Below, piece after piece: positions 1-7,724 of a stretch of DNA of 28,446 bases. The DNA is taken from NCBI GenBank assembly GCA_905214425.1, contig CAJMLY010000023.1:1-28446 (forward strand), in the 5' to 3' direction. Each line of letters begins with the position of its first letter. Positions within the stretch are counted from its first letter, which is position 1. Under the pieces are notes generated by a model. That model saw only the letters and a program-made list of their open reading frames with translations, searched no databases and was not told where the DNA came from. The DNA is from an uncultured bacterium. GTDB taxonomy: Bacteria; Actinomycetota; Coriobacteriia; Coriobacteriales; Coriobacteriaceae. Both the position numbers and the translations under genes were made by a program.

Positions 1-26
1 ACCGAGCCGTACGCTTGAACTTAGAA

Positions 27-56
27 GGGGGAGGCCTCGCGGCCTCCCCCTTTTTT
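27..56 (+). terminator. Intrinsic terminator of an upstream gene
   Basis: A perfect 10-bp stem (27-36 with 41-50), with loop TCGC, is followed directly by six T residues. This is a textbook rho-independent terminator for a gene reading in from the left. An in-frame TGA at 16-18 could be that gene's stop, but five codons are too few to identify it. Confidence 0.9.
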
Positions 57-123
57 GCGTTATATACACGTTGTGCTTTGGGACCTAGCTTCCCCGTATG
101 CGCTCTTACTGTTTGGCTGTTTT

Positions 124-154
124 TTGAGTCCATCTAGTTTATTTGAGCGATAAT
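124..154 (+). promoter_or_regulatory. Possible promoter of the coaE operon
   Basis: TTGAGT at 124-129 and GATAAT at 149-154 are separated by 19 bases, in an AT-rich gap between the upstream terminator and coaE. The -10 match is good but the spacing is long. The call rests on position and motif only. Confidence 0.35.
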
Positions 155-182
155 TACTCGCATTGGCGTTAGGGAGGGCTTG

Positions 183-824
183 ATGTTTACCGTATTTGTC
201 TTGGGCAATACTGCTTCGGGTAAGTCGACTGCCTGCCGCTATTTCGAATCTCGTGGCGCTATGCTTATCGATCTGGATGAGCTTGCAAAATCGCTGTATG
301 TGCCGGGCTCTAATATCGTCAATGCTCTCGCTGATGAATTCGGTTGGGACATTTTGGATGAGGAAGGCGGCATTCGCCGCAACATCCTCGCCTCTCGAGC
401 TTTCGCTTCTCCTGATTCGGTCGCACGGCTCAATGGCATTGTGCATCCCGTTCTGATTGAACAGCTTTCGCTTAGGATTCTCGATCCGGTTTGTTGTACG
501 GTTTCATCACCCCGTTACCCCTTTGCGGTGGTTGAGGTTTCTGCTCCGACTGGTTTTGAGGATGCATTTGGCTTGGCTGATGAAATTCTGGTCATTAGCG
601 CCCCTTTGTCAGTTCGTCGCGAGCGCGCTATTCAACGTGGCATGGAGCCATCTGATTTCGATGCCCGTTCTGCTTGCCAGCCCGATGAGTCTGCGCTGTG
701 CAATCTCGCTACAACGGTGATTGATAATTCGGCAGCCGATGATTCGCTCTTTGAGCAGCTTGACTCATGGCTTGCATGCCACGGGTTTATAGATACTCCG
801 GATAAGGAGGAGGCCGATGCCTAA
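183..824 (+). CDS. coaE: Dephospho-CoA kinase
   Basis: This 213-aa cytoplasmic P-loop kinase carries out the last step of coenzyme A synthesis, phosphorylating the ribose 3'-OH of dephospho-CoA with ATP. Visible are the Walker A loop GNTASGKST (residues 8-16), the acidic DLD (30-32) that follows the second strand, and the family segment around NGIVHP. Length is normal for CoaE. The start is the ATG at 183, five bases after AGGGAGG (171-177), rather than the TTG at 180. Its last eight bases overlap the start of the next gene (ATGCCTAA), which implies translational coupling with the lytic transglycosylase. The C-terminal third is less conserved but intact. Confidence 0.92.
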   Translation: MFTVFVLGNTASGKSTACRYFESRGAMLIDLDELAKSLYVPGSNIVNALADEFGWDILDEEGGIRRNILASRAFASPDSVARLNGIVHPVLIEQLSLRILDPVCCTVSSPRYPFAVVEVSAPTGFEDAFGLADEILVISAPLSVRRERAIQRGMEPSDFDARSACQPDESALCNLATTVIDNSAADDSLFEQLDSWLACHGFIDTPDKEEADA

Positions 825-1398
825 GGCACGTTTCTTTACGTGGTATCGCGTGGCACCACTTGCCGTTGTGTTCGTCTTCGGCCTTATTTCGCTCGTCTAC
901 TTGTGTGCCCCTGCCGCTTTCTTTAAGCCGCTGTATCCGATTGACTACGAGGCGTATGTAAAGCAATCCAGTATTTCGCATAATCTGGATCCGTATCTGG
1001 TGTGCGCTGTCATTAAGTCGGAATCGAATTGGGACCCCGAGGCCGAGTCGAATCAGGGTGCTCAGGGATTGATGCAGCTGATGCCCGAGACTGCCCAGGA
1101 TATGATCGCCAAGGGCCTTGTCGACGGAGGGGAGTATTCGGCTGACAATCTTAACGATCCGGCTACGAATATCGAGTTTGGCTGCGCATACCTCTCGTAT
1201 CTTCTCGCCTATTTCAACGGGTCGACGGATAGTGCCATCGCTGCCTATAACGCCGGTATGGGCAATGTCGACGGATGGGCGCAGCAGAACACGTCACTCC
1301 ATAATGCGATTACCTTCCCTGAAACTCAGGCTTATCTGATTCGCGTCAATAATGCCTGGGTTCGATATAAGACTCTCTATCCCGATCGGTTCGTATAG
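817..1398 (+). CDS. Membrane-anchored lytic transglycosylase (SLT domain)
   Basis: This 193-aa protein has one N-terminal membrane segment (about residues 12-36), then a single Slt70-type transglycosylase domain on the outside of the membrane. The family cleaves the MurNAc-GlcNAc bond of peptidoglycan, forming 1,6-anhydroMurNAc. The catalytic glutamate is expected at E69, in the KSESNWDP segment. The other domain motifs are GAQGLMQLMP (81-90) and AAYNAG (142-147). There is no LysM or other wall-binding domain, so it is a minimal form. The start has a strong Shine-Dalgarno (AAGGAGGAGG, 804-812 region) inside coaE. uvrB follows after about 50 bases. The role in the cell (division, secretion or turnover) cannot be read from the sequence. 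Confidence 0.88.
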   Translation: MPKARFFTWYRVAPLAVVFVFGLISLVYLCAPAAFFKPLYPIDYEAYVKQSSISHNLDPYLVCAVIKSESNWDPEAESNQGAQGLMQLMPETAQDMIAKGLVDGGEYSADNLNDPATNIEFGCAYLSYLLAYFNGSTDSAIAAYNAGMGNVDGWAQQNTSLHNAITFPETQAYLIRVNNAWVRYKTLYPDRFV

Positions 1399-1418
1399 GA
1401 CTAAGCCCACCGCCCGCG

Positions 1419-1424
1419 TATACT
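1419..1424 (+). promoter_or_regulatory. Possible -10 element before uvrB
   Basis: TATACT lies 26 bases before the chosen uvrB start. The same hexamer precedes ybaK (13044) and rapZ (27972), so it may be the usual -10 form in this genome. No convincing -35 is seen. An ATG at 1429 falls where transcription would begin, which supports using the later start for uvrB. Confidence 0.35.
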
Positions 1425-1449
1425 GCAGATGTATGAGTTAGGAGTATCC

Positions 1450-3690
1450 ATGGCGGAATTTGAAGTAGAACGCGTTGGTGGTGAACTTAAGCGCTTTGGC
1501 GTTGAGGGCGCTGATGTGCCGTTTAAGGTCGTGTCTCCATACGAGCCCGCTGGTTCCCAGCCTAAGGCCATTGAGTCACTTGTGCGGGGCGTGAGGGACG
1601 GAGACCGCTATCAGGTTTTGCTGGGTGTGACTGGTTCGGGTAAGACTTTTACGATGGCCAAAACCATTGAGGCCTTGGGTAAGCCGACCCTTGTCATGGC
1701 TCCGAATAAAACGCTCGCCGCTCAGCTTGCGAGCGAGCTCAAAGAGTTCTTTCCCAATAACGCTGTGGTCTACTTCGTCTCGTACTACGACTACTATCAG
1801 CCCGAGGCGTATGTGCCGCAAAGCGATACATATATCGAGAAAGACTCCTCGATTAACGAAGAGGTCGAGATGCTGCGCCATCAGGCGACCGCGTCACTGC
1901 TCTCTCGACGTGATGTGATCGTTGTCGCATCGGTCTCGTGTATCTATGGCATTGGCTCTCCTGAGGACTATGCGGGTCTGGCTCCAAACGTCGACAAGAA
2001 GGTGCCGCTCGAGCGCGACGACTTTATCCATGCGCTTATCGACATTCAATATGATCGTAATGACTATGACCTGGCACGTGGCACGTTCCGCGTGCGCGGC
2101 GATGTTGTTGACGTGTATCCGCCTTATGCCGAGCATCCGTTGCGGTTTGAGTTCTTTGGCGACGAGGTCGAGCTGATTGCCGAGATCGATGAGGTCACCG
2201 GTGAGATGCTTCGTGAGTACGAGGCCATTCCCGTATGGCCGGCATCGCACTACGTGACCGAGAAGCCGAAGGTCAAGGCGGCTCTGAAATCGATCAGCGA
2301 AGAGTGCGAGAAGCGCGTGGCGGAGCTCAAGGCGACCGACAAGTTGCTCGAGGCGCAGCGTCTGCAGCAGCGTACCGATTATGATCTTGAGATGCTCGAG
2401 ACGATGGGCTTTTGCAACGGCATCGAGAACTACTCGCGTCATCTGGACGGTCGCAAGCCGGGTGAGCCGCCGTTTACCCTAATCGATTACTTTCCCAAGG
2501 ATATGCTCTGCATCATCGATGAGAGCCATGTGACGGTGCCGCAGATTCGCGGCATGCACGAAGGTGACCGCTCGCGTAAGGTGACGCTGGTGGAACACGG
2601 TTTTCGCCTGCCCTCGGCGCTCGATAACCGCCCGCTTCGTTTCGATGAGTTTGAGGCAAGGATCCCCCAGTTTATCTATGTTTCGGCCACGCCGGGCGAC
2701 TACGAGCTGCGGGTGAGCCAAAACGACGTGGAGCAGATTATTCGTCCGACCGGCCTGCTCGACCCCAAGATTGACGTGCGTCCAGTTCGCGGTCAGATTG
2801 ACGATCTTGAGGACGAGATTCGCGAGCGCGTTGCCCGCAAGGAGCGCGTGCTGGTGACCACGTTGACCAAGCGCATGGCCGAGGACCTGACCGACCATCT
2901 ACTTGATGCGGGCATTAAGGTCAATTATATGCACTCTGATACGGCGACAATGGACCGTGTCGAGATCCTGCGAACGCTGCGCGAGGGCAAGATCGATGTT
3001 CTCGTTGGCATCAACCTGCTTCGCGAGGGCTTGGATCTTCCCGAGGTCTCACTGGTGGCAATTCTCGATGCCGATAAGGAAGGCTTCTTGCGCAACCGCC
3101 GTTCGCTGATTCAGACGATTGGCCGTGCGGCCCGTAACGCCGATGGCGAAGTCATCATGTATGCAGACGTTGTGACCGATTCGATGAAAGAGGCCATCGA
3201 GGAGACGCAGCGCCGTCGCGAGATTCAGATGGCATATAACGAAGAACATGGCATTGTGCCCAAGACAGTGCGCAAGGCCATCAACGACATCTCAAGTTTT
3301 ATTGCCGAGGCCGAAAAAACCGTGGGTTCCAAGGGACGCTCGAAGGGCGACTCTCTTGGCCATGGCGCATTCTATACGCCCGATGAGTCGGGCGAGGGCG
3401 GTGTGCCGGAAACGGTGGCGCCCGAGCAGACACTTGCGGAGCAGTTGGAAGAACTGCCGCATGACGAGCTTGTGCGGATCGTCGAAACCATGGAAGAGGA
3501 TATGCGTAACGCTTCTGCCGCTATGGACTTTGAGGAGGCGGCGCGCCTGCGCGATGCTGTCGTTCAGATTCGGGCGATGCTCGAGGGTGCGTCTGAGGAC
3601 GAGACGATCGAGCGCTTACGCTCGCAGGCCCGCAAGGGTTCCACGTTCGCATCGGGCAGAAAACGCCAGGGTGCACGGTTTAAGAAATAA
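1450..3690 (+). CDS. uvrB: UvrABC excinuclease subunit B
   Basis: UvrB is the damage-verifying helicase-like subunit of nucleotide excision repair; UvrA loads it and it recruits UvrC. This copy is 746 aa from the ATG at 1450, which has AGGAG at 1440-1444; an in-frame ATG at 1429 lacks a ribosome site. Walker A is GVTGSGKT (59-66), the strand-separating beta-hairpin is around YYDYYQPEAYVP (112-123), Walker B is DESH (357-360), and motif VI is TIGRAARN (about 556). The C-terminal UVR helix pair that binds UvrC is at about 663-715. Compared with E. coli UvrB there is an N-terminal extension of roughly 25 residues and a low-complexity Gly/Glu-rich stretch before the UVR motif. Otherwise complete. 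Confidence 0.97.
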   Translation: MAEFEVERVGGELKRFGVEGADVPFKVVSPYEPAGSQPKAIESLVRGVRDGDRYQVLLGVTGSGKTFTMAKTIEALGKPTLVMAPNKTLAAQLASELKEFFPNNAVVYFVSYYDYYQPEAYVPQSDTYIEKDSSINEEVEMLRHQATASLLSRRDVIVVASVSCIYGIGSPEDYAGLAPNVDKKVPLERDDFIHALIDIQYDRNDYDLARGTFRVRGDVVDVYPPYAEHPLRFEFFGDEVELIAEIDEVTGEMLREYEAIPVWPASHYVTEKPKVKAALKSISEECEKRVAELKATDKLLEAQRLQQRTDYDLEMLETMGFCNGIENYSRHLDGRKPGEPPFTLIDYFPKDMLCIIDESHVTVPQIRGMHEGDRSRKVTLVEHGFRLPSALDNRPLRFDEFEARIPQFIYVSATPGDYELRVSQNDVEQIIRPTGLLDPKIDVRPVRGQIDDLEDEIRERVARKERVLVTTLTKRMAEDLTDHLLDAGIKVNYMHSDTATMDRVEILRTLREGKIDVLVGINLLREGLDLPEVSLVAILDADKEGFLRNRRSLIQTIGRAARNADGEVIMYADVVTDSMKEAIEETQRRREIQMAYNEEHGIVPKTVRKAINDISSFIAEAEKTVGSKGRSKGDSLGHGAFYTPDESGEGGVPETVAPEQTLAEQLEELPHDELVRIVETMEEDMRNASAAMDFEEAARLRDAVVQIRAMLEGASEDETIERLRSQARKGSTFASGRKRQGARFKK

Positions 3691-3695
3691 CGAAC

Positions 3696-3727
3696 AGGCC
3701 CCGAGTTCCCTGTGGAGCTCGGGGCCT
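3696..3727. terminator. Terminator between convergent genes
   Basis: A 14-bp stem (3696-3709 with 3714-3727, one G-T pair) with a four-base loop sits between the uvrB stop and the end of the minus-strand flavoprotein gene. A short T-rich run (TCTTTT) follows on the plus strand, and an AT-rich stretch flanks the other side. It can serve both converging transcripts. Confidence 0.8.
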
Positions 3728-3755
3728 ATGTCTTTTGCGCGCTGGAATTTGTGCG

Positions 3756-5396
3756 TTAGAGGTCTGCGATCAGAGCTTCAGCACAACGGATGCCGTCGGT
3801 GGCCGCGCTCATGATGCCGCCGGCATATCCAGCTCCCTCACCACAAGGGTAGAGGCCCGGGGTCGACACGGCATGGCACGTTCGGTCTCGGGTGACAGTG
3901 ACCGGTGAGCTCGAACGAGTCTCCACGCCGGTAAGAACGGCATCGGGACGGTCGTAGCCTCGTAACTTTTTTCCGAGTAGGGGAAGTCCCAAGCGGAGCG
4001 ACTCGACGATATGCTGCGGTAGGGCTTCGTCAATTGCCGTCCAGGTCACACCGAGCGGATAGGTGGGCTTTATCTTTCCGGGCGCCTTGCTGGCGCGTCC
4101 TGCGAGGAAATCTCCGACGAGTTGTGCCGGTGCGTTCCAGTTGGAACCGCCCAGGCGATAGGCGGCCGCCTCGCAGGCACGCTGGAGCTCGATGCCGGCG
4201 AGCGGGTCATCGTTGGGAAGGTCCTCAGTCGTGACGTTAACGAGCAGGGCGGCATTTGCGTTGCGTCCGTCGCGGGCATTGAGACTGGCCCCGTTGACGC
4301 ACAGATGGCACGGTTCTGAAGAGGCGGCAACAACCTGTCCGCCGGGGCACATGCAAAACGAGAACACGCTGCGGCCGTTGGGAAGATGGGCAACAAGTTT
4401 GTAGGGGGCCGCCCCGAGCGCTGGATGTCCCGCCGAGGCTCCATATTGGGCTCTGTCGATGTCGCGTTGCGGATGCTCGATGCGAACGCCCATGGCAAAG
4501 GTCTTTTGTGCGAGGGCCACGTTGTGGTCCTTAAGGAGCTCAAAAATATCGCGAGCAGAATGCCCGCAGGCGAGGATGAGGTGCTTTGTCTCGATTGGCT
4601 CGTAGGCGGCGTCTTGGGACGATTGGACATCAATACCGGTGATGGCGCCAGACGCGTCGATGCGAATGTCGACGAGCTTCGTTCGATAACGGACGACACC
4701 TCCGAGCTGCTCGATGCGCTGGGATATAGCGGTGACAACCTTGGGAAGGATGTCGGAGCCAATGTGCGGCTTGGCATCCCACAGAATATCGCGGGGCGCA
4801 CCCGCCTCGACGAAGGTTTCGAGGATAAGGCGATGGGCGGGATTTTTTGTTCCCGTATTGAGCTTGCCGTCCGAGAAGGTCCCCGCGCCGCCCAGACCAA
4901 ACTGAATATTGCTCTCGGGGTCGAGGATGCGCTCCTTTAGAAAGAGGTCGATCGCCTGCGAGCGGCGAAATGCCGGGTCGCCGCGCTCGATAAGCAAGGG
5001 CTTAAGACCTGCTTTGGCGAGCGTGAGCGCAGCGAAAAGGCCGGCGCATCCGGCGCCGACAACGACAGGGCGTTCTTGAGGTGCGTCGGAGACGGGGGAG
5101 GGGAATGAAGGCTCATCGTCTTCTATCGCGCGTACGCGCGAGCGGTCACGCTCGGCAACGCTGTCGACCGCTTCTCGCTCGAGGTGGGGACTAGTCAGCT
5201 CAACACGAAAGCTCAGGATAAAATGGACGTCTCGTTTTTTGCGAGCGTCGATTGACTTGCGGTGGAGCTCGATGGACTTGATCTCGGAGTCCTTGCAACG
5301 TAGGATGCGCTTGGCGACTCGCTTGCCAACAATGAGGCAGGCATTTTCATCGCCGGCTTCATCGAGCGACGCGTTGACTTGGGTGATTTCGATCAT
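3756..5396 (-). CDS. FAD-dependent dehydrogenase, COG2509 type
   Basis: This 546-aa flavoprotein belongs to a widespread uncharacterised family. An N-terminal region of about 110 residues precedes the FAD-binding Rossmann motif GAGCAG (114-119) and the family signature FSDGKLNTGTKN (about 174-185). The C-terminal FAD segment PCGEGAGYAGG closes the fold. The substrate is unknown, and I do not infer one. The start is the ATG at 5394-5396, with AAGGAG (5403-5408) six bases upstream; an in-frame ATG at 5519 would run into the neighbouring gene. It is last in a minus-strand series after LTA synthase, Mrp and a BaiN-like flavoprotein. It is not a paralogue of that flavoprotein beyond the shared FAD fold. 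Confidence 0.85.
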   Translation of the reverse strand: MIEITQVNASLDEAGDENACLIVGKRVAKRILRCKDSEIKSIELHRKSIDARKKRDVHFILSFRVELTSPHLEREAVDSVAERDRSRVRAIEDDEPSFPSPVSDAPQERPVVVGAGCAGLFAALTLAKAGLKPLLIERGDPAFRRSQAIDLFLKERILDPESNIQFGLGGAGTFSDGKLNTGTKNPAHRLILETFVEAGAPRDILWDAKPHIGSDILPKVVTAISQRIEQLGGVVRYRTKLVDIRIDASGAITGIDVQSSQDAAYEPIETKHLILACGHSARDIFELLKDHNVALAQKTFAMGVRIEHPQRDIDRAQYGASAGHPALGAAPYKLVAHLPNGRSVFSFCMCPGGQVVAASSEPCHLCVNGASLNARDGRNANAALLVNVTTEDLPNDDPLAGIELQRACEAAAYRLGGSNWNAPAQLVGDFLAGRASKAPGKIKPTYPLGVTWTAIDEALPQHIVESLRLGLPLLGKKLRGYDRPDAVLTGVETRSSSPVTVTRDRTCHAVSTPGLYPCGEGAGYAGGIMSAATDGIRCAEALIADL

Positions 5397-5422
5397 CGAG
5401 GTCTCCTTAGAGGCAAGAAAGA

Positions 5423-5446
5423 GGCCGTCCGGTATCCCAGACGGCC
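5423..5446 (-). terminator. Hairpin between two flavoprotein genes
   Basis: A 7-bp perfect stem (5423-5429 with 5440-5446), extended inward by two G-C pairs past a mismatch, lies in the 80-base gap. On the minus strand it is followed by TCTTTCTT, so it may be a weak terminator. It also lies between the TATAAT at 5461-5466 and the next gene, so it could instead be part of that gene's leader. Confidence 0.4.
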
Positions 5447-5460
5447 CGAATGCGTTTTTG

Positions 5461-5466
5461 ATTATA
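5461..5466 (-). promoter_or_regulatory. Possible -10 box of the COG2509 gene
   Basis: A perfect TATAAT on the minus strand lies just past the stop of the upstream flavoprotein gene and about 65 bases before the next start. No good -35 is seen (AAGCAG at 17 bases), so this is suggestive only. Confidence 0.3.
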
Positions 5467-5476
5467 GACTGCGCGG

Positions 5477-6748
5477 CTACAAGCTGCTTGCAGCGCGAAT
5501 GCCCGAGAGCCAGGCCCACGCAAGGTTAAAGCCTCCGCAATCGGCGTCGATGTCGAGCGCTTCGCCGCAGACGTAAAGCGGGGCGTCGACAACGCTGCGC
5601 GCGCGTAGACTGGGTGTTGAGATGCTCTCGACAGATACGCCACCACGCGTGACCTGCGCCGAGCGCTCCTCGGCTGTTCCCTCGACGAGCAACTTAAAGT
5701 GCTTGAGGATCGAGACCAGGTGGATGACATCGTTGGAGCCTGGATGGCACTGCTCGAACGCTGTACAGACGACGCGGGAGAGTTGCGGGGCGAGCATGCC
5801 GTCGAGCCAACGGGGATCGCGGGGCGAAAAGCCGCCGAGCAGCTTAACGCGCCGGTTGAGCATATCGAGCAGCTCGTCTTTAGAGAGGTCGGGGAAAACG
5901 TCGAGCAGGATCGTATCGCCGCGCTGGATACGACGGGAGAGGTTGAAGACAGCGACGCCCGAGATGCCGAAGGCTCGAAACAGTACTTCACCGTCTTCGT
6001 GCCAGAGCTCACTATGGTTACGGGTGAGCGTCAAGCGGGCGCGGACGCGCAGACCATCCAACGTCTTGAGTGCCGCCCGATCGCCAACGACCGTTGCCGA
6101 TACGGGGCAGAGGATGGGGCGCAGCGAAGTGAGGGGGAGGCTAAACGTATCGGCGATACCGGTGGGGTTGCCGCCCGTGGCGATAATTACGGTATGTGCC
6201 TGCAGGGCCTCGTTCTTGCGAGGGACATCGGCGAGCGCTTTCCGAAGCGAGCGGAGCTCCGATTTTCGGTCGTCGTGCTTTTTTGCCTTGAGCGCCCGCG
6301 CTGGACGGTCTATTTGGAGTGCCCAGCCTTCGGAAGCTTTGTGCGCCGAGGCAACGTTGGCTCCGCAGATTAAGGTGATACCTAGGCGGTCGCAAACGTT
6401 GAGAAGCGCGTCGCGCACCGATTCGGCGCGAAGGGAGCGCGGGTACAGCCGGCCTTCCTCGGAGGTTGTCATGATGCCCAGCGAGGAGAAGAAACCCATA
6501 AGCTCTTGTTCGGGCCGGGGGCCCATAACGGATTCAACGAATGCGGGGTGGCTATACCGCTGTGGATCAATTGATTCGTTGGAGAGGTTGCAGCGGCCGT
6601 TGCCGGTCGCAAGGAGCTTAAGGCCGCAGGCGACATCGCGCTCAACGATGCAGACGCTTTTGCCAGCTCGTGCGGCCGTAATGGCGGCGGCGAGGCCTGA
6701 AGCCCCGCCGCCGATTACCAGGACGTCATAGAAGGCGCTCGCGTTCAC
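5477..6748 (-). CDS. BaiN/HI0933-family FAD-binding oxidoreductase
   Basis: This 423-aa flavoprotein is of the type labelled aminoacetone oxidase, YhiN or BaiN. The FAD-binding loop GGGASG is at residues 13-18, followed by the family hallmark GNGRCNLSN (49-57), a mid-protein ATGGNPTG and the terminal GFNLAWAW. Members are common in gut Firmicutes and Actinobacteria. One Clostridium scindens homologue was proposed to reduce bile-acid double bonds, but the family's function is mostly untested. The start is GTG, directly after the TAA of the Mrp gene with no gap; GAGG lies five bases before it, inside mrp, so the two are probably translationally coupled. A charged Lys/Arg-rich insertion is visible before the second nucleotide motif. 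Confidence 0.88.
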   Translation of the reverse strand: MNASAFYDVLVIGGGASGLAAAITAARAGKSVCIVERDVACGLKLLATGNGRCNLSNESIDPQRYSHPAFVESVMGPRPEQELMGFFSSLGIMTTSEEGRLYPRSLRAESVRDALLNVCDRLGITLICGANVASAHKASEGWALQIDRPARALKAKKHDDRKSELRSLRKALADVPRKNEALQAHTVIIATGGNPTGIADTFSLPLTSLRPILCPVSATVVGDRAALKTLDGLRVRARLTLTRNHSELWHEDGEVLFRAFGISGVAVFNLSRRIQRGDTILLDVFPDLSKDELLDMLNRRVKLLGGFSPRDPRWLDGMLAPQLSRVVCTAFEQCHPGSNDVIHLVSILKHFKLLVEGTAEERSAQVTRGGVSVESISTPSLRARSVVDAPLYVCGEALDIDADCGGFNLAWAWLSGIRAASSL

Positions 6749-7579
6749 TTAGGCCTCGTCGGTCTCGTGCGGGGTAATGGCCTCGACGGCAGAGACTGCC
6801 TTGGGCAACATGCCATCGGGCAGCGCGGTCTCGACCTCGCCCTTATCGCAGGCCTCGGCGAGTGCCGGATTAATGGGAAGCTGGCCCAAGATGTCGAGGT
6901 TATAGCGCTCTGCGACCTCGGGGAGCTTGCTCTTGCCAAAGACCTCGATCTTCTTGCCGCAGTCGGGACACTCAATATAGCTCATGTTTTCGACGATGCC
7001 CAGAATGGGGACGTTCATCTTCTCGGCCATGTTGACCGCCTTGGCGACGATCATCGAGACCAGATCCTGTGGGCTCGTGACGATGACGATGCCGTCGACG
7101 GGCAGCGACTGGAAGACGGTGAGCGCGACATCGCCTGTTCCCGGAGGCATGTCGACCAGCAGGTAGTCGATGGGGCCCCATGAGGTCTCGCTCCAGAACT
7201 GCCTAATGGCGCCTGCGATGACCGGACCGCGCCAAAGGACGGGGTCGGTCTCGTTTTGGAGCAGCAGGTTGGAGCTCATGACCTTGACGCCGTGCTCGGA
7301 GATTTCGGGCAGCATAAGGTTGCCAAGGGCATGGACGTGGCGTCCGCTCATGCCGAACATCTTGGGGATAGAGGGACCGGTGATGTCGGCATCGAGGACG
7401 CCGACCTTGTGGCCGTGACGGGCAAGCTCGGTGGCGATGGCACCGGTGACAAACGACTTGCCGACACCGCCCTTGCCGGAAAGCACGGCGATGACGCGCT
7501 TGACCTCGGACAGCGTGTTCTCCTCAAATTGCGACGGCGACGTTTGTCCGCCGGCGGCCTGTGCGTGCTCGCAACCCAT
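6749..7579 (-). CDS. mrp: Mrp/NBP35-family Fe-S cluster carrier ATPase
   Basis: This 276-aa P-loop ATPase (ApbC/Mrp type) binds and hands over [4Fe-4S] clusters as a dimer in the cytoplasm. The deviant Walker A KGGVGKS is at 36-42, the switch segment is DADITGPSIP (63-72), Walker B is around LLVDMPPGTGD, and the cluster-binding CPDC pair is C204/C207. A cysteine at residue 3 near an N-terminal His is an extra possible ligand, reminiscent of NBP35-like N-termini. The start at 7577-7579 is set by AAGGAG (7586-7591); the in-frame ATG at 7636 overlaps a likely -10 box. It precedes the BaiN-like flavoprotein with no spacing, which suggests cotranslation but does not prove a shared pathway. Confidence 0.92.
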   Translation of the reverse strand: MGCEHAQAAGGQTSPSQFEENTLSEVKRVIAVLSGKGGVGKSFVTGAIATELARHGHKVGVLDADITGPSIPKMFGMSGRHVHALGNLMLPEISEHGVKVMSSNLLLQNETDPVLWRGPVIAGAIRQFWSETSWGPIDYLLVDMPPGTGDVALTVFQSLPVDGIVIVTSPQDLVSMIVAKAVNMAEKMNVPILGIVENMSYIECPDCGKKIEVFGKSKLPEVAERYNLDILGQLPINPALAEACDKGEVETALPDGMLPKAVSAVEAITPHETDEA

Positions 7580-7634
7580 GTATGACTCCTTTGTATATGT
7601 TGGGGCCGGGGCCCCGTGGTGTGACACGAGCGTC

Positions 7635-7664
7635 ATTGTACCCTCGTTTGCGAGCGGGAGTCAT
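7635..7664 (-). promoter_or_regulatory. Probable promoter of the mrp-flavoprotein operon
   Basis: On the minus strand, ATGACT (7659-7664) and TACAAT (7635-7640) are 18 bases apart. Transcription would begin about 50 bases before the mrp start. A GC-rich GGGGC/GCCCC pair (7602-7615) lies in the resulting leader. Confidence 0.45.
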
Positions 7665-7724
7665 TTGCGATGCATTTGGGCCGAGCGTGCTTGCAATACG
7701 ATGGGTCCAAGCGAATGGGCGGGC

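Noticed and set aside
1..18. 3' end of an upstream gene ending in TGA at 16-18
   Set aside because: It is plausible because a terminator follows, but five codons do not allow identification or a firm frame.
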